A stretch of DNA of 64,000 nucleotides, from assembly GCA_949130495.1 (NCBI GenBank), contig OX422207.1, positions 712,042,456-712,106,455 of the forward strand. The letters are read 5' to 3'. Source of the stretch: Sambucus nigra. Lineage: Eukaryota; Streptophyta; Magnoliopsida; Dipsacales; Adoxaceae. A program made the position numbers and the translations under genes. Under the pieces are notes generated by a model. The model was not told where the DNA came from. It searched no databases and worked only from the letters and a program-made list of their open reading frames with translations. Of this stretch, positions 48,082-59,244 are shown piece after piece; position 1 is the first letter of the stretch, and each line of letters begins with the position of its first letter.

Positions 48082-49893
48082 TCACTGAATATATGAACAA
48101 GCTTGAGCCTCTCCGAGGTAAGATTTTCTTTCTGCAGTAAGGTCTCCTCCTCCTGCATCTCCTCCTGTAATAACATTACAATCAAATGACCCAAAACGTA
48201 TGGAAAAAACCTCTCGTTCAGGCTGCCTTGGCTTCTTGGGAAGATCGGGGTCATCATCTGGATCATCTTCATGGTCCCTCTTCTTTTTCTCCTCGGCACG
48301 ACGAGGAGATCTAGATCTTTCTCTAGTTCTATCATCATTCTTCCTCTCACCCCTGCGGTCTACATATTTTGACAATTTTCCTCTTCGGATGAGCGTTTCA
48401 ATCTCGTTCTGAAGGGCTATGCAATTTTTGGTCATATGGCAATGATCTTTGTGAAACTCGCAATATTTGGCCTTATTCCTTAGATCGGGATTTGTCCTCA
48501 ATTTCTCTGGCCACTTGATTTCCTCGCTATTCTTGATTTCTTCCAAAACATGATTAATACCCATTTTCAATGGAGTATAATTATCGTACTTCTTTAGGAC
48601 TTCCCACGTCGTCCTATTATTTCTGGAATGCTTGTCACCACCATTACCTTTCTGGTCTTTCTTCTTAGACTTGTCGACCTCCACCTTGGTTTCTTTATCC
48701 ATATTCTTCTTTGCAGCCATAGCCTCCTCGGCATTCATGATTTTGGCCGCTTTTGCCATCAACTCCGACATAGTTTTAGGTGGGTCTTTGGCCAAAGTGT
48801 AGTATAACTTGTTAGGCAACAAACCACTCATCAAAGCAGTGATCGCTGTCTTTTCTTCGTAATCTATGACTTCCAACTTCTCGTTATTAAAACGAGTTAT
48901 GTAATCTCTAGTACTTTGACCTGATTTTTGTCTAACACTTAGCAAGTGTGCTACTCGCTTTACCGGCTTTGCCCCAAAACAAAAATTGCCAATGAACAAC
49001 TCGGCTAACTGAATAAAAGTTGAAATCTTACCCCGAGGAAGATTATTATACCATATCTGTGCAGATCCGGTAAGAGTTCCCGAGAATGCTCTACACCTCA
49101 TCTCATTGGGGACGGCATAGATGTCGGCAGCAGCTTGGTATTGATCTATATGAAGTACAGGATCTGTCTTTCCATCGTACTTGGGGGTCACCACAGGTGC
49201 TTTGAATTTTGATGGTTTAGGAAAATCCACAATGGCTTGTACAAAAGGTGTCCCTTGAACAAAAGTTCTCTGTAGGGGGTTTCTTGCCTTAGCCATTTCT
49301 CCCAGTCTATCTTCCAACCGCTGAATGGAACCTTTCCATGCTTCATTTCCTTCCTCGGGCCGCTTTGTCCGAGCAATTGATTGCTCTGACGTAGCTTCCT
49401 GAGATTTATCTCGACGAGTAGCTGGTCGTGATTGTGCGGATCCTTCTCTCAAACCTGATGGTGGCCGCAAACTTCTCGATGGAGCTCTAGGTGGACTCAT
49501 ATTCCTCCTTGGTCCTAATCGACTGAAAGGAGACACCCTGCTTAATCTTTCTAAAGCGCTAGTTCTCTCCGGAGAGAGAGTGATACGTTGATCTGTATCC
49601 GTGGCCCGTATTGATGAAGTTCGCCCAGGTTGATAAGAAGAATCATTAGATTCCTTATTGCGATATGACCCAGTACGTCTGGATCGTGATTGCCCACGAT
49701 CACTCCGTTGTCCTGAATAGGTAGGTGCACCGCCTTGAAGAGTTTGAATGAGTTGCCTCATAGATTCTTGCATGGAGGTTTGTCCTTGAGCCAGATTTGT
49801 CATAATTCCAGCCAGATCTGGAGTTGCGGATGGATTTGGAAGATTTCCAGCATTTCCAGCATTTCGATTACTGGATTTTGGATTATCTGCCAT
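48082..49893 (-). CDS. Tat gag
   Basis: 603 residues from an ATG (MADNPKSSNRN) 64 bp inside the LTR. The N-terminal 200 residues are Ser/Arg/Pro-rich. The capsid-like Retrotrans_gag core is at about 219-390 (FKAPVVTPKYDGKTDPVLHI, SAQIWYNNLPRGKI, VRQKSGQSTRDYITRFN). A lysine-rich stretch follows. The CCHC-like knuckle CEFHKDHCHMTKNC lies at about 478-491, with the conserved tail IETLIRRGKLSKYV. It forms the particle that packages element RNA. The frame is unbroken to a TGA at 48082-48084. Pol lies in another frame with its own TGA at 48062-48064, so production of pol needs a shift past both, or one of these is a mutation. Confidence 0.9.
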   Translation of the reverse strand: MADNPKSSNRNAGNAGNLPNPSATPDLAGIMTNLAQGQTSMQESMRQLIQTLQGGAPTYSGQRSDRGQSRSRRTGSYRNKESNDSSYQPGRTSSIRATDTDQRITLSPERTSALERLSRVSPFSRLGPRRNMSPPRAPSRSLRPPSGLREGSAQSRPATRRDKSQEATSEQSIARTKRPEEGNEAWKGSIQRLEDRLGEMAKARNPLQRTFVQGTPFVQAIVDFPKPSKFKAPVVTPKYDGKTDPVLHIDQYQAAADIYAVPNEMRCRAFSGTLTGSAQIWYNNLPRGKISTFIQLAELFIGNFCFGAKPVKRVAHLLSVRQKSGQSTRDYITRFNNEKLEVIDYEEKTAITALMSGLLPNKLYYTLAKDPPKTMSELMAKAAKIMNAEEAMAAKKNMDKETKVEVDKSKKKDQKGNGGDKHSRNNRTTWEVLKKYDNYTPLKMGINHVLEEIKNSEEIKWPEKLRTNPDLRNKAKYCEFHKDHCHMTKNCIALQNEIETLIRRGKLSKYVDRRGERKNDDRTRERSRSPRRAEEKKKRDHEDDPDDDPDLPKKPRQPEREVFSIRFGSFDCNVITGGDAGGGDLTAERKSYLGEAQACSYIQ

Positions 49894-49934
49894 TGATAAC
49901 AAATGATTTTTACGAAAAACGATAGTAACAGTCG

Positions 49935-49952
49935 CTTCCCACAGACGGCGCC
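49935..49952 (-). promoter_or_regulatory. Primer-binding site of the Tat element
   Basis: The minus strand reads GGCGCCGTCTGTGGGAAG four bases after the 5' LTR. This matches the site typical of Tat/Ogre/Retand elements, usually assigned to tRNA-Arg. Confidence 0.8.
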
Positions 49953-49956
49953 TATC

Positions 49957-50535
49957 TGTTGATGTAAAAAACTAGATTGCTCTAATTATTCAATCACAAA
50001 TAAATAAATAAGACAAAGATTTTTAAAGTGGTTCGGCTAGGAATAAAGCCTACGTCCACTGTTATGTTATTGCTGAGTGTTTGCAGAATTCTTGATTACA
50101 AGTTCTCTCAAGAAATTCTGGTCCCTTTGAATGGGGTTGATACAAGGTATTTATAGCCTTGAGGCTGTACATGAAAGGTTCGATACATTAAATGATATAC
50201 ATGTGAAAGGGTAATACATTTAATGCAGTGTGCGCGTCAAGAATATAAGCATTCAATGAATATTTGAACTATTGATTATCTGGCAATTAATGATACGACC
50301 GAGGTGCAGCTCGGACCGCCATAGTTGCTCGTTGATCAGGAGTTCCTCGGAGCACTAGAGTACCTCGGAGTGCTAGAGTTCCTCGGTGCGCTAGAGTTCC
50401 TCGGTGTATCCTCGTTGCTCGGAAAGAATCATGGTTGGTCGGGAAATGAACTTCCTCGCTGCTATTGTGCCACGTAGATTGACACGTGTCTTCGTATTAT
50501 TCGTCCACATCAGCATATTAATTTTGGTATCAACA
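49957..50535 (-). repeat. 5' LTR of the Tat element
   Basis: 579 bp, the partner of 38277-38855. It contains the TATA box GGCTATAAATACC (minus strand, 50146-50158), the U3 repeats and the ACGT motifs, so it is the promoter copy. Confidence 0.95.
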
Positions 50536-52434
50536 ATGATAATTAAAGTTAAAGAGATTTCAGTTGCTAGATTCATGTGTTGGATTCTAATCTGTTTGTA
50601 TGAGGATTAAGGATAGTTCAAGTAGGGGAGATTTAATATAACACCTGGGTAGCCTTAGGGTTACAATTTAAACATCAAGGACTGAGTTTAAGCTCATTAT
50701 TGATTTCGCAAGGGCTGAGTGTAGTACAAGAGCGTAGTGTTATGGCTCCTGGATAGAGATGGGAGTTTAGAACACATTTGGTTGAAAGAGGGGATGAGGT
50801 TATTCCGATCGCATATTTGAAGTTAACGAACCTCCTCGATCGACAAAGTTAAGTAGTAGTGTATTGGAGGGGTTCCTTGTTTGGATTTCGCTTTGCGAGA
50901 CGCTCCGCGCATGAACCTTAACGACGTCGGGAGTGGAGAGATGTTATAGGATGCGAGGATAATTAAATTATGAAGTAAAGATATGACATTTTAATACGTG
51001 AGATTTAAAGAGATATAGTGCTACGTAAGGGAATAATATAAGGTTAATGTGAGTACCTTGTTGTTAGTATACTATAGGTATGATAATACCTATTTGATTG
51101 ATTAATGATTATGTGTATGACATACCTAGCTTACTTGCAATCGGTGGGAGGTTTGCGCGTGAGGGCAGTCATATCCTGCTGAATCCATGGGATCTTTGAT
51201 TTGTCGCTCGAGAACATAGGTCTATGAAAGACTTATCGGGGAGTTGATAAGTCCGCTGACTATGGGTACGTAGGTATGTGCGTGACCGATGGGTATGAGA
51301 ACTATGTTCGCCTCCAATGATTGTGTTGTTGTTTATGGTTCGAGGAATCTTACCGAACCTTTTGTCCACTTTTCGGCGACCAGCGATATTGGGACATGAT
51401 ATCAGAGTAATGCATTGCACCGCAGCTGTGACTCAGGGTGCCGTATTATATATGAATATATATATATATATATATAATGGATTAAATGAATGATTGGATT
51501 TATTGTGGTTAAATCATCTACTGTGTGATAATTGTAGATAACGGTGAATAAAGAAAGATAATGGAAGTAAGTTAATGAATGCTTATTCTTAAAGAATTGA
51601 AAAGCTTGTTTCATGTTAATGAGAAACAATTCATATAAATGAAAAATGTATAAGAATGATTATATAACGTATGGTATGGGACATACGGGGTTATGATATG
51701 GGAATGGAATTATATTATGGAATTGTTAAAGAGGAATCATTAACTAGGAGGTTAATAGGAAACGTTAAGTGTGCACTCTAGTTGAGAGGTGAGAATAGCA
51801 AGTGAGAGTTGGATCTAACATGTATATAATAAAAGATTTATTGAACTTGTTAAATACTTGCTGTTTTAAAAATCATTTACACAATCGGGCTCTGACCCGT
51901 TTCCTTGCATATTTTCTTTTCTATTGTATCTTCTATATCAGGTGTCCAGCAACAGGGACGCCAACCTTAGCGGATTATGACAGACTATGGATTTATGGAG
52001 TTTTGCTTATACGCCTATCATCATTTGATTCACAGTATTCTCTTAGTTGGGGCATGTCGCCCAAAGGATTCAGTTATCTTCTTCTATCGAGGTCAAATAC
52101 TATTGTATTCGTGTCATTTTAATACATTTGTTATTGTTGGGATTACTGTAATGGATTAATACGATTTGGGAATGTTTATTCCAACTGTATTTAAACTCTT
52201 TTGTGTTATCTAATTGGTTATTAGTGTTGTAGAATAAAATGTGTTGTGTTATTCTTAAACTGGAAATGGATTTTGTTAAATTAAAATTTGAAAAGTTTTT
52301 AACACCAGCTTAATTGAGTATTGGGTGAGTTGTAAATGTTTTCGACAGTGATGCTAAGAATGAGCCAAGTGTATATTCTGTTTTAATTTGGTATGGGACT
52401 GGCCACCCGGTATTTAATTAGGCGGGGTGTTACA
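50536..52434 (+). repeat. LARD-like LTR2, 3' part
   Basis: It resumes with the duplicated ATGAT (50536-50540), then AATTAAAGTTAAAGAG, and ends TTACA at 52434. It is collinear with LTR1 and LTR3, and without the Tat insertion the LTR would be about 3.17 kb. Confidence 0.9.
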
Positions 52435-53845
52435 GGTGGTATCAGAGCATCAGGTTCTAGTGTCCTTTAGGATCTGTACGGCTTATTGTATTTTTCGCTT
52501 TGCGTTCTTTGATGTAGAGCCCTATGTTTAGGATTGCTGATTTCTTTGGTAAGATTACGTATATATCAGTGAATCTTATTTATGTTCGGGAGTGATCGAA
52601 CAAAGAAGTATGGCAGATGAGGGACATTCGACGGATAGCGGAGATCGTACTTAGGAGGTTATGAAGTATGTTCGAGTATGATGACCGTAGTCGAGGTCAC
52701 CCCTATTATGGAAAATTGAGGAGAGACATCAGTAGAAGTTCTTGAAATGTGGGAATTGTGTGTGTTACCTAACGAAGGAAATATATTCAAAGGCGTGGGC
52801 AAATAGTGGAGAGTGGTTAACTAGAACTGAAAATTTGGGGTAAAATTTTTCTTGACGTATCGGAGCAAAGTTATAATAGTGGGATTCAACAACCACCACC
52901 CACGAATGAGGGTATGTTCTCTATCTAAGGAATTATAAGGCGTATATTGATTTTTGTAGAGATTAATATTATATGCGAAAAAGGGTTGCTAAACTTAGCC
53001 TAAAGCATTATTATTTATGTAGACTCACTGAGGGGTGTGGGGACACCTATATTTTACATGGTATCACGTGGGTTTGATTTTTATCATGGAATTACTTACT
53101 TTGGGCATGTTCAAACATGATGTGACTATCGGCATGCATTGACTTGTGGTATACGAGAGCGTATGTACTACTACTATCCTGTAGCTTATCTTCTATAAGA
53201 GACTAGATGTGTAGACTCTATTTGAAATTAATAAAACCTAAATTTTCGTTTAAATCTATAAACCTGATATTTTTTCGATAAACCAAATTTTTATATACTA
53301 TTGACTAAGGACCTTAGGAGTTTCGATGACCGGCTACTTTAGGAAGTAGTGTATCGGGGTGGTTCCTTGTTTGGATTTCGCTTGCGAGACACCCCACGCA
53401 TGAAACTAATAACCGTTGGGAGTCGAAATAAGTTAGGTCTTTGGGATGTGAGTTTATAACCTTTGCGAAAAAAATTTATATTGAAAGTGGTACGATAGGG
53501 TGTATGGGCGCCCTGGATGGTTAAATGGTAGTAGTTTTCATAATTGTGAAAAGGTAAGTAGTTGAGACTTCAGGATTTATTTGTTCAATACGAGAGGATC
53601 ATTTATTTTTCCCAAAGTTTGTCACGAGGACGGTATAGGGAAGATTGGGTATAATTTAAATTTGATTCAGTTGAAACTATATGGTGAGACTTAGTGTAAC
53701 ATCGATGGGGATTTTCGTTAATGTACTGTATGGGCGGTACTACTTAGATTTCTTGCGATGTGAGATTTATACTCGGAGTTGACCTTATCAGTATGGTTCA
53801 TTTTTCTGAATTTCGGGACGAAATTCTGTTATAAGGGGGGAAGTA
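52435..53845 (+). other. LARD-like internal domain IN2
   Basis: An uninterrupted 1411-bp copy. The primer site TGGTATCAGAGC is at 52437-52448 and the polypurine tract AAGGGGGGAAG at 53833-53843. No protein is encoded. It differs from IN1 at roughly 40 positions by my reading (about 3%). The GGTATACGAGAGCG sequence at about 53148 is the empty site for the solo LTR in IN1. Confidence 0.9.
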
Positions 53846-56800
53846 TGTAATACCCCGTAATTTTAATGACTTTTAAAATGGGTTATATTTTAAATTAATG
53901 GATTAATTGGATCTTATTATAAATTAATTCATTTGGGTTTTATCCGAATTGTGGATATTAAAATGAATGATTCTGAATATTACTTAAAGATATTTAGGTA
54001 ATATATGAATGTGATGTCATTGATATGACGGTATGATATAAATTCGGTAATTTGAATTTTTAGTCAGACGCGGTATGGGACGTGTCGGGACTAATTTATT
54101 AAATTAAAAAGGAAATTTATTTTCTATCGACCTTATAGTCATTTCGACTGCGTCGTTGCGTCCGGAAGGTTTGAAATAGTCAGAAAAGTCTATTTGGATG
54201 TTGGATTTGGGTCTTGGGTCATTTGGAAATGAAAAGACAACCCAAAAGGGCATTTTGGTTATTTTTACAAGGGGGATGAATAGTGATTTCGGGTTTTGTC
54301 TTATTATAAGTATTTGGAGATTAGTGTATGTAGGTTCATTTCATCTCTTCTACACAAAATTAAAAAGTCATCTTCTTAGAGAGAGTTGAAGGTTGCTTGG
54401 AAAGAAAAAGAAGTTTGCTTGGGAAGGAGGAGAGCCAAAGGTCAAAGGTCACCACCACCATCACCACCTGTGTTATTCAACCCCAAAGGATCAGATCTTC
54501 ATTAAAGGCAAGTGTTTGATATTTGCAATTTAAGTTCGTATATTGTCCATGTTAGGATAGTTATAAAAAGAAATGATTTTCATGCTTGGAAGATGAAAGG
54601 ATATAGTTGTTAATGGATTTTTGGAATCTAAAAATATATAGGAATTAAACTCATGTTGTAGGTAGTTAGTAATCCAATAAATATTCATCAATCTGTGGAA
54701 GAAATTCTGAAAATAATTTAGTGTTCTTGAAGATAATATGTTGATAATTTTTTTGGAAAAAGAGGCAAAAACGAGTAGAATGAGAAGAGGCAATTTGGAA
54801 TGTTTAGATCTTCTTTTTGAGTGCATTTGGATGAGATTTAAGAAAAAACTCAAAACACATACCTGACTCAATTTTTCGTGTAGAATCCAAATCTGAAGTC
54901 GGATTGATGATTTGAATAATTTTTAGATCGGATTTTTCTGAGTATTTAAAATATGAGAGTTCATGATGTTGTTTCTTTTTAATGTTGGTTCTTATCCCAA
55001 AACTTTTGTAGATCTTCGGTGATTATTAATTGGATATTATGGGACTTAGAGAAGATCAGTAAGCCCTAGTTAAGATTTGAATTAATTTAATTGGGATTTA
55101 ATTGATTAGAATTATGATAATTAAAGTTAAAGAGATTTCGGTTGTTAGATTCATGTGTTGGATTCTAATCTGTTTGTATGAGGATTAAGGATAGTTCAAG
55201 TAGGGGAGATTTAATATAACACCTGGGTAGCCTTATGGTTACAATTTAAACATCAAGGACTGAGTTTAAGCTCATTATTGATTTCGCAAGGGCTGAGTTT
55301 AGTACAAGAGCGTAGTGGTATGACTCCTTGATAGAGATGGGAGTTTAGAACACATTTGGTTGAAAGAGGGGATGAGGTTATTCCGATCGCATATTTGAAG
55401 TTAACGAACCTCCTCGATCGACAAAGTTAAGTAGTAGTGTATTGGAGGGGTTCCTTGTTTGGATTTCGCTTTGCGAGATGCTCCGCGCATGAACCTTAAC
55501 GACGTCGGGAGTGGAGAGATGTTATAGGATGCGAGGATAATTAAATTATGAAGTAAAGATATGACATTTTAATACGTGAGATTTAAAGAGATATAATGCT
55601 ACGTAAGGGAATAATCTAAGGTTAATGTGAGTACCTTGTTGTTAGTATACTATAGGTATGATAATACATATTTGATTGATTAATGATTATGTGTATGACA
55701 TACCTAGCTTACTTGCAATCGGTGGGAGGTTTGCGCATGAGGGCAGTCATGTCCTGATGAATCCATTGGATCTTTGATTTGTCGCTCGAGAACATAGGTC
55801 TATGAAAGACTTATCGGGGAGTTTATAAGTGCGCTGACTATGGGTACGTAGGTATGTGTGTGACCCATGGGTATGAGAACTATGTTCGCCTCCAATGATT
55901 GTGTTGTTGTTTGTGGTTCATGGAATCTTACCAAACCTTTTGTCCACTTTTCGGCGACCAGCGATATTGGGACATAATAGCAGAGTAATGCATTGCACCG
56001 CAGCTGTGACTCGGGGTGCCGTATTATATATGAATATATATATATATATATAATGGATTAAATGAATGATTGGATTTATTGTGGTTAAATCATCTACTGT
56101 GTGATAATTGTAGATAACGGTGAATAGAGAAAGATAATGGAAGTAAGTTAATGTTTATTCTTAAAGAATTGAAAAGCGTGTTTCATGTTAATGAGAAACA
56201 ATTCATATAAATGAAAAATGTATTAGAATGATTATATAACGTATGGTATGGGACATACGGGGTTATGATATGGGAATGGAATTATATTATGGAATTGTTA
56301 AAGAGGAATCATTAACTAGGAGGTTAATAGGAAACGTTAAGTGTGCACTCTAGTTGAGAGGTGAGAATAGAAAGTGAGAGTTGGATCTAACATGTATATA
56401 ATAAAAGATTTATTGCACTTGTTAAATACTTGTTGTTTTAAAAATCATTTACACAATCGGGCTCTGACCCGTTTCCTTGCATATTTTCTTTTCTATTATA
56501 TCTTCTATATCAGGTGTCCAACAACAGGGACGCCAACCTTAGCGGATTATGACAAGCTATGGATTTATGGAGTTTTGCTTAGACGCCTATCATCATTTGA
56601 TTCACAGTATTCTCTTAGTTGGGGCATGTCGCCCAAAGGATTCAGTTATCTTCTTCTATCGAGGTCAAATACTATTGTATTCGTGTCATTTTAATACATT
56701 TGATATTGTTGGGATTACTGTAATGGATTAATACTATTTGAGAATGTTTATTCCAACTGCATTTAAATTCTTTTGTGTTATCTAATTGGTTATCAGTGTT

Positions 56801-57006
56801 GTAGAATAAAATGTGTTGTGTTATTCTTAAACTGGAAATGGATTTTGTTAAATTAAAATTTGAAAAGTTTTTAACACAAGCTTAATTGAGTATTGAGTGA
56901 GTTGTAAATGTTTTCGACAGTGATGCTAAGAGTGAGCCAAGTGTATATTATGTTTTAATTTGGTATGGGACTGGCCACCCGGTATTTAATTAGGCGGGGT
57001 CTTACA
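53846..57006 (+). repeat. LARD-like LTR3, complete
   Basis: The only uninterrupted LTR of the composite, 3161 bp, from TGTAATACCCC to GGCGGGGTCTTACA (one change from GTGTTACA). It serves as the reference for both nested insertion sites. A TA run lies at 56035-56052. Confidence 0.93.
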
Positions 57007-57011
57007 GTTGG
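57007..57011. repeat. Right target-site duplication GTTGG of the composite element
   Basis: It directly follows LTR3 and matches 18117-18121. Confidence 0.85.
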
Positions 57012-57021
57012 GCAATCTCAT

Positions 57022-57685
57022 TAAGCGATATATGTATATATATATCATTGACGATGAGTTCAATAGAGGTAAAACTGAAAATGACCTTCTTACTTGTCTA
57101 AAGTAGCCTTAACAAACTTAACTTTTTCAGTGGAGAATGGTTTTTCCATCACCACCTGTTATCTTTACATATATTGATCTATATATCCATATATTTATTT
57201 ATCCTTCCATCTATCCATTTGTTCATATACCTATCTAAATGGATAGTTAAGTATAATACACATTTTTATTTTTTATTTTGGATCTGTAAAAATAGAGTTT
57301 AGTAGAGATAGGGATTGTTGCGATCGTGATAGCTTTACCAAAGGCAAATTCCTCTGTTACTAATACCCGATAATGTCTATGCATTTGGACCTACGACTGG
57401 TGGTTTATCAGTTCTAGAATAGATAATCGTAATCCTTCTTTGATATATCTTTTGTGTTTCTCTATCAATACATCTCTGATTTGCTCTATAAGTCCTAGGT
57501 TTGAATGAAACATATAGATTTCCTTCCTAGTGATGGTGGTTAGTACGGGGTTCTGAGGGTTTTAAGAGGAGAGGTAGTGGGAATAAGCGTTGGCGATATG
57601 GGGATATTTGTGATGGTTCGTGCTATTGGGGATTGATATTAAGAAAAACTTGGTTCACCAAAAATCTTTGAATGATCATGCATTT
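57022..57685. other. Unassigned spacer
   Basis: The sequence between the end of copia element A and copia element B has a short ATCTATAT/ATCCATAT-rich stretch (57170-57245) and nothing else I can name. Confidence 0.45.
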
Positions 57686-59244
57686 TGTTGAAACACGAGG
57701 CCCTCAAATTTTGAGATCTTATAAAAAATTAATACAATTTCCTTTTTGAAGATGCGAAAGCGAGATGGTTCAATTGAAAAAAAAAATTTAATTTCTTTTA
57801 CAAATTAAAATTAAACAAACTCAAAGTGAAATTAAATTAGACAACAAATACATTTTTCACTTAAACGAATTTAACCCAAGTCCTAGAAATTTGACTAAGT
57901 CATATTTTCAATATTACCAAATTAGGCCAAACAATTTTAACAAATTAAATGATGACTTGAATTAAATTAACATTTACCAAAAACATTAGTTAGCACCAAT
58001 TTCAGTAAGTAGTGATTTAAACCAAATTTTATCTTTTTACCTAAGCATGCATTCTAGGTGAGTTTTGCAAAAGATAAAATAAACAAATAACCACTATGCT
58101 GCGATGTACGAGGAAAAACCCACAACGGGAAAAAATCTCGAACGACCCTAGCCTTAAGTCCACTAAGTACGAAATTAAAATTACAAGCAAGATGACTTAC
58201 AATACTCGACTCCTTCAATCCCCGACGCGTCTTCTTGTAACGACCTCTGCCTAGCCGGCAATCCCGAAACTCCACCGGAACCTTGGTATCACCAATGAGA
58301 CTTTAGGAACATCGTCAACCACACATGGTGCCTTTCATCATGTGAGAATGCCGCAACAAAACAAGAGACTTCTTCTTTGATGGATGTAGAAATAAACCCA
58401 AACTCTTTTTTACGGTAGAGATGAATCTGGTGCGAAAACAAACTCTCCAAGCAAGATGTATATATATATATATATATATATAGAAATATGGATTAAAACA
58501 TTGTTTATTAGGTATAAACTTGGTTTTGTTCTTTGAATAAAGCAATTTAAATAACAAACACCAAGAGAAATTTTTATGAAAGGATTAAGATCTCTAAAAC
58601 TCTCTAGGAGATGGAAAAAGTTCTTGGAACGATTCTTGTCCCAAAGTCATTAAATTATGTGAAAGAATATTGGGACAAAGTAGTGGAAAAGTACCAAAAA
58701 ACTGCCAAAAACTGTTCCCGCCGAAATCTCGTTCGAACGACATTTTCGTTCGAACGACATTTCGTTCGAATGAACAATCTAACGAGGTTCCAATGGCAAG
58801 TCGTTGGCAAAACTCGTTTGAACGAAATTCTCGTTCGAACAAAAAACTCGTTCGAACGACAATTTCAAATGAAAACCAAAAAGCTTAAAAATTCCATTTC
58901 TAGCCCATAAACTTTATTTTAAAGTTTTAAAGAAACCTTATGAAAACAAACATGAGTTTAAAATAAAAGTACACCTAATATCAACTTATTCCAAGTCTCC
59001 CTATATAGATATAGAAATGCATTCATACCTTTGGAGACTATGGAATATGATGTTGATGACGTAGAAACATAACACTTGAAACTCGACAATGATGAACCTT
59101 TATAAGTCTTGGACGCTACGTCTTCAAGTCTAGTATGTCATGGGCTTGAAGGATGGTGAAGTATTCTATCCTATGACTCAAACATTTTTGTCAAAAATTG
59201 AGCCAAAACAACAAAGGACTCAATTGGAAATTTGTGTCCTTACA
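57686..59244 (-). repeat. 3' LTR of copia element B
   Basis: 1559 bp, matching 62159-63724. It contains a TA run (58459-58482), a cluster of TTCGAACGA palindromes (58728-58862), and CTATATAGATATAG (59002 region) as a possible TATA box on the minus strand. Confidence 0.8.
58728..58862. repeat. Cluster of TCGTTCGAACGA palindromes
   Basis: About seven copies of TCGTT(C/T)GAA(C/T)GA or close variants lie within 135 bp, around a diverged centre. A partly decayed counterpart is in the other LTR at 63224-63350. Confidence 0.8.

Larger units (their letters stand above)
38277..50535 (-). mobile_element. Tat-lineage Ty3/gypsy LTR retrotransposon with antisense gene
   Basis: A 12,259-bp element has 579-bp LTRs at each end, a perfect 5-bp target duplication, and a primer site and polypurine tract that fix the minus strand. 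Its order is LTR, gag, protease-reverse transcriptase-RNase H, archaeal-type RNase H, integrase, minisatellite, oppositely oriented multi-exon gene, LTR. The second RNase H and the antisense gene between pol and the 3' LTR mark the Tat lineage (Retand, Grande and Ogre relatives). Pol carries three in-frame stops and the antisense gene at least one, so the copy is not autonomous. About eight LTR differences, all transitions, suggest a fairly recent insertion. Confidence 0.93.
18122..57006 (+). mobile_element. LARD-like Tekay-type element with three LTRs (LTR-IN-LTR-IN-LTR), host of three nested insertions
   Basis: Three near-identical LTRs of about 3.16 kb, each starting TGTAATACCCC and ending TTACA after GGCGGGGT, alternate with two 1.41-kb internal domains. 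Each internal domain starts with an initiator-Met primer site (TGGTATCAGAGC) and ends with AAGGGGGGAAG. Neither domain encodes a recognisable protein, so the unit is non-autonomous, as in LARD elements. Only the outer edges carry the 5-bp duplication GTTGG, so the tandem behaves as one insertion. It is interrupted by an Athila-like element in LTR1, a solo LTR in IN1 and a Tat element in LTR2. Orientation (+) follows from the primer site and polypurine tract. Confidence 0.85.
12468..57021 (+). mobile_element. Copia-type element A, gag only, split by the 18122-57006 insertion
   Basis: Two diverged direct repeats (12468-13503, and 17113-18121 continued at 57012-57021) enclose a degenerate copia gag. 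They share TTTACATCGAGTATGGCATA, the GGGAGATTTTT block and the CATTAGAGA end. No protease, integrase or reverse transcriptase is visible. Between the gag remnant and the right LTR is non-coding sequence with a polypurine-like AAAAAGGGGGAG at about 16763. The right repeat is interrupted near its very end by the LARD-like composite, so the element's span here is mostly foreign DNA. The outer LTR starts are where similarity begins and may be short of the true ends. Confidence 0.6.
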
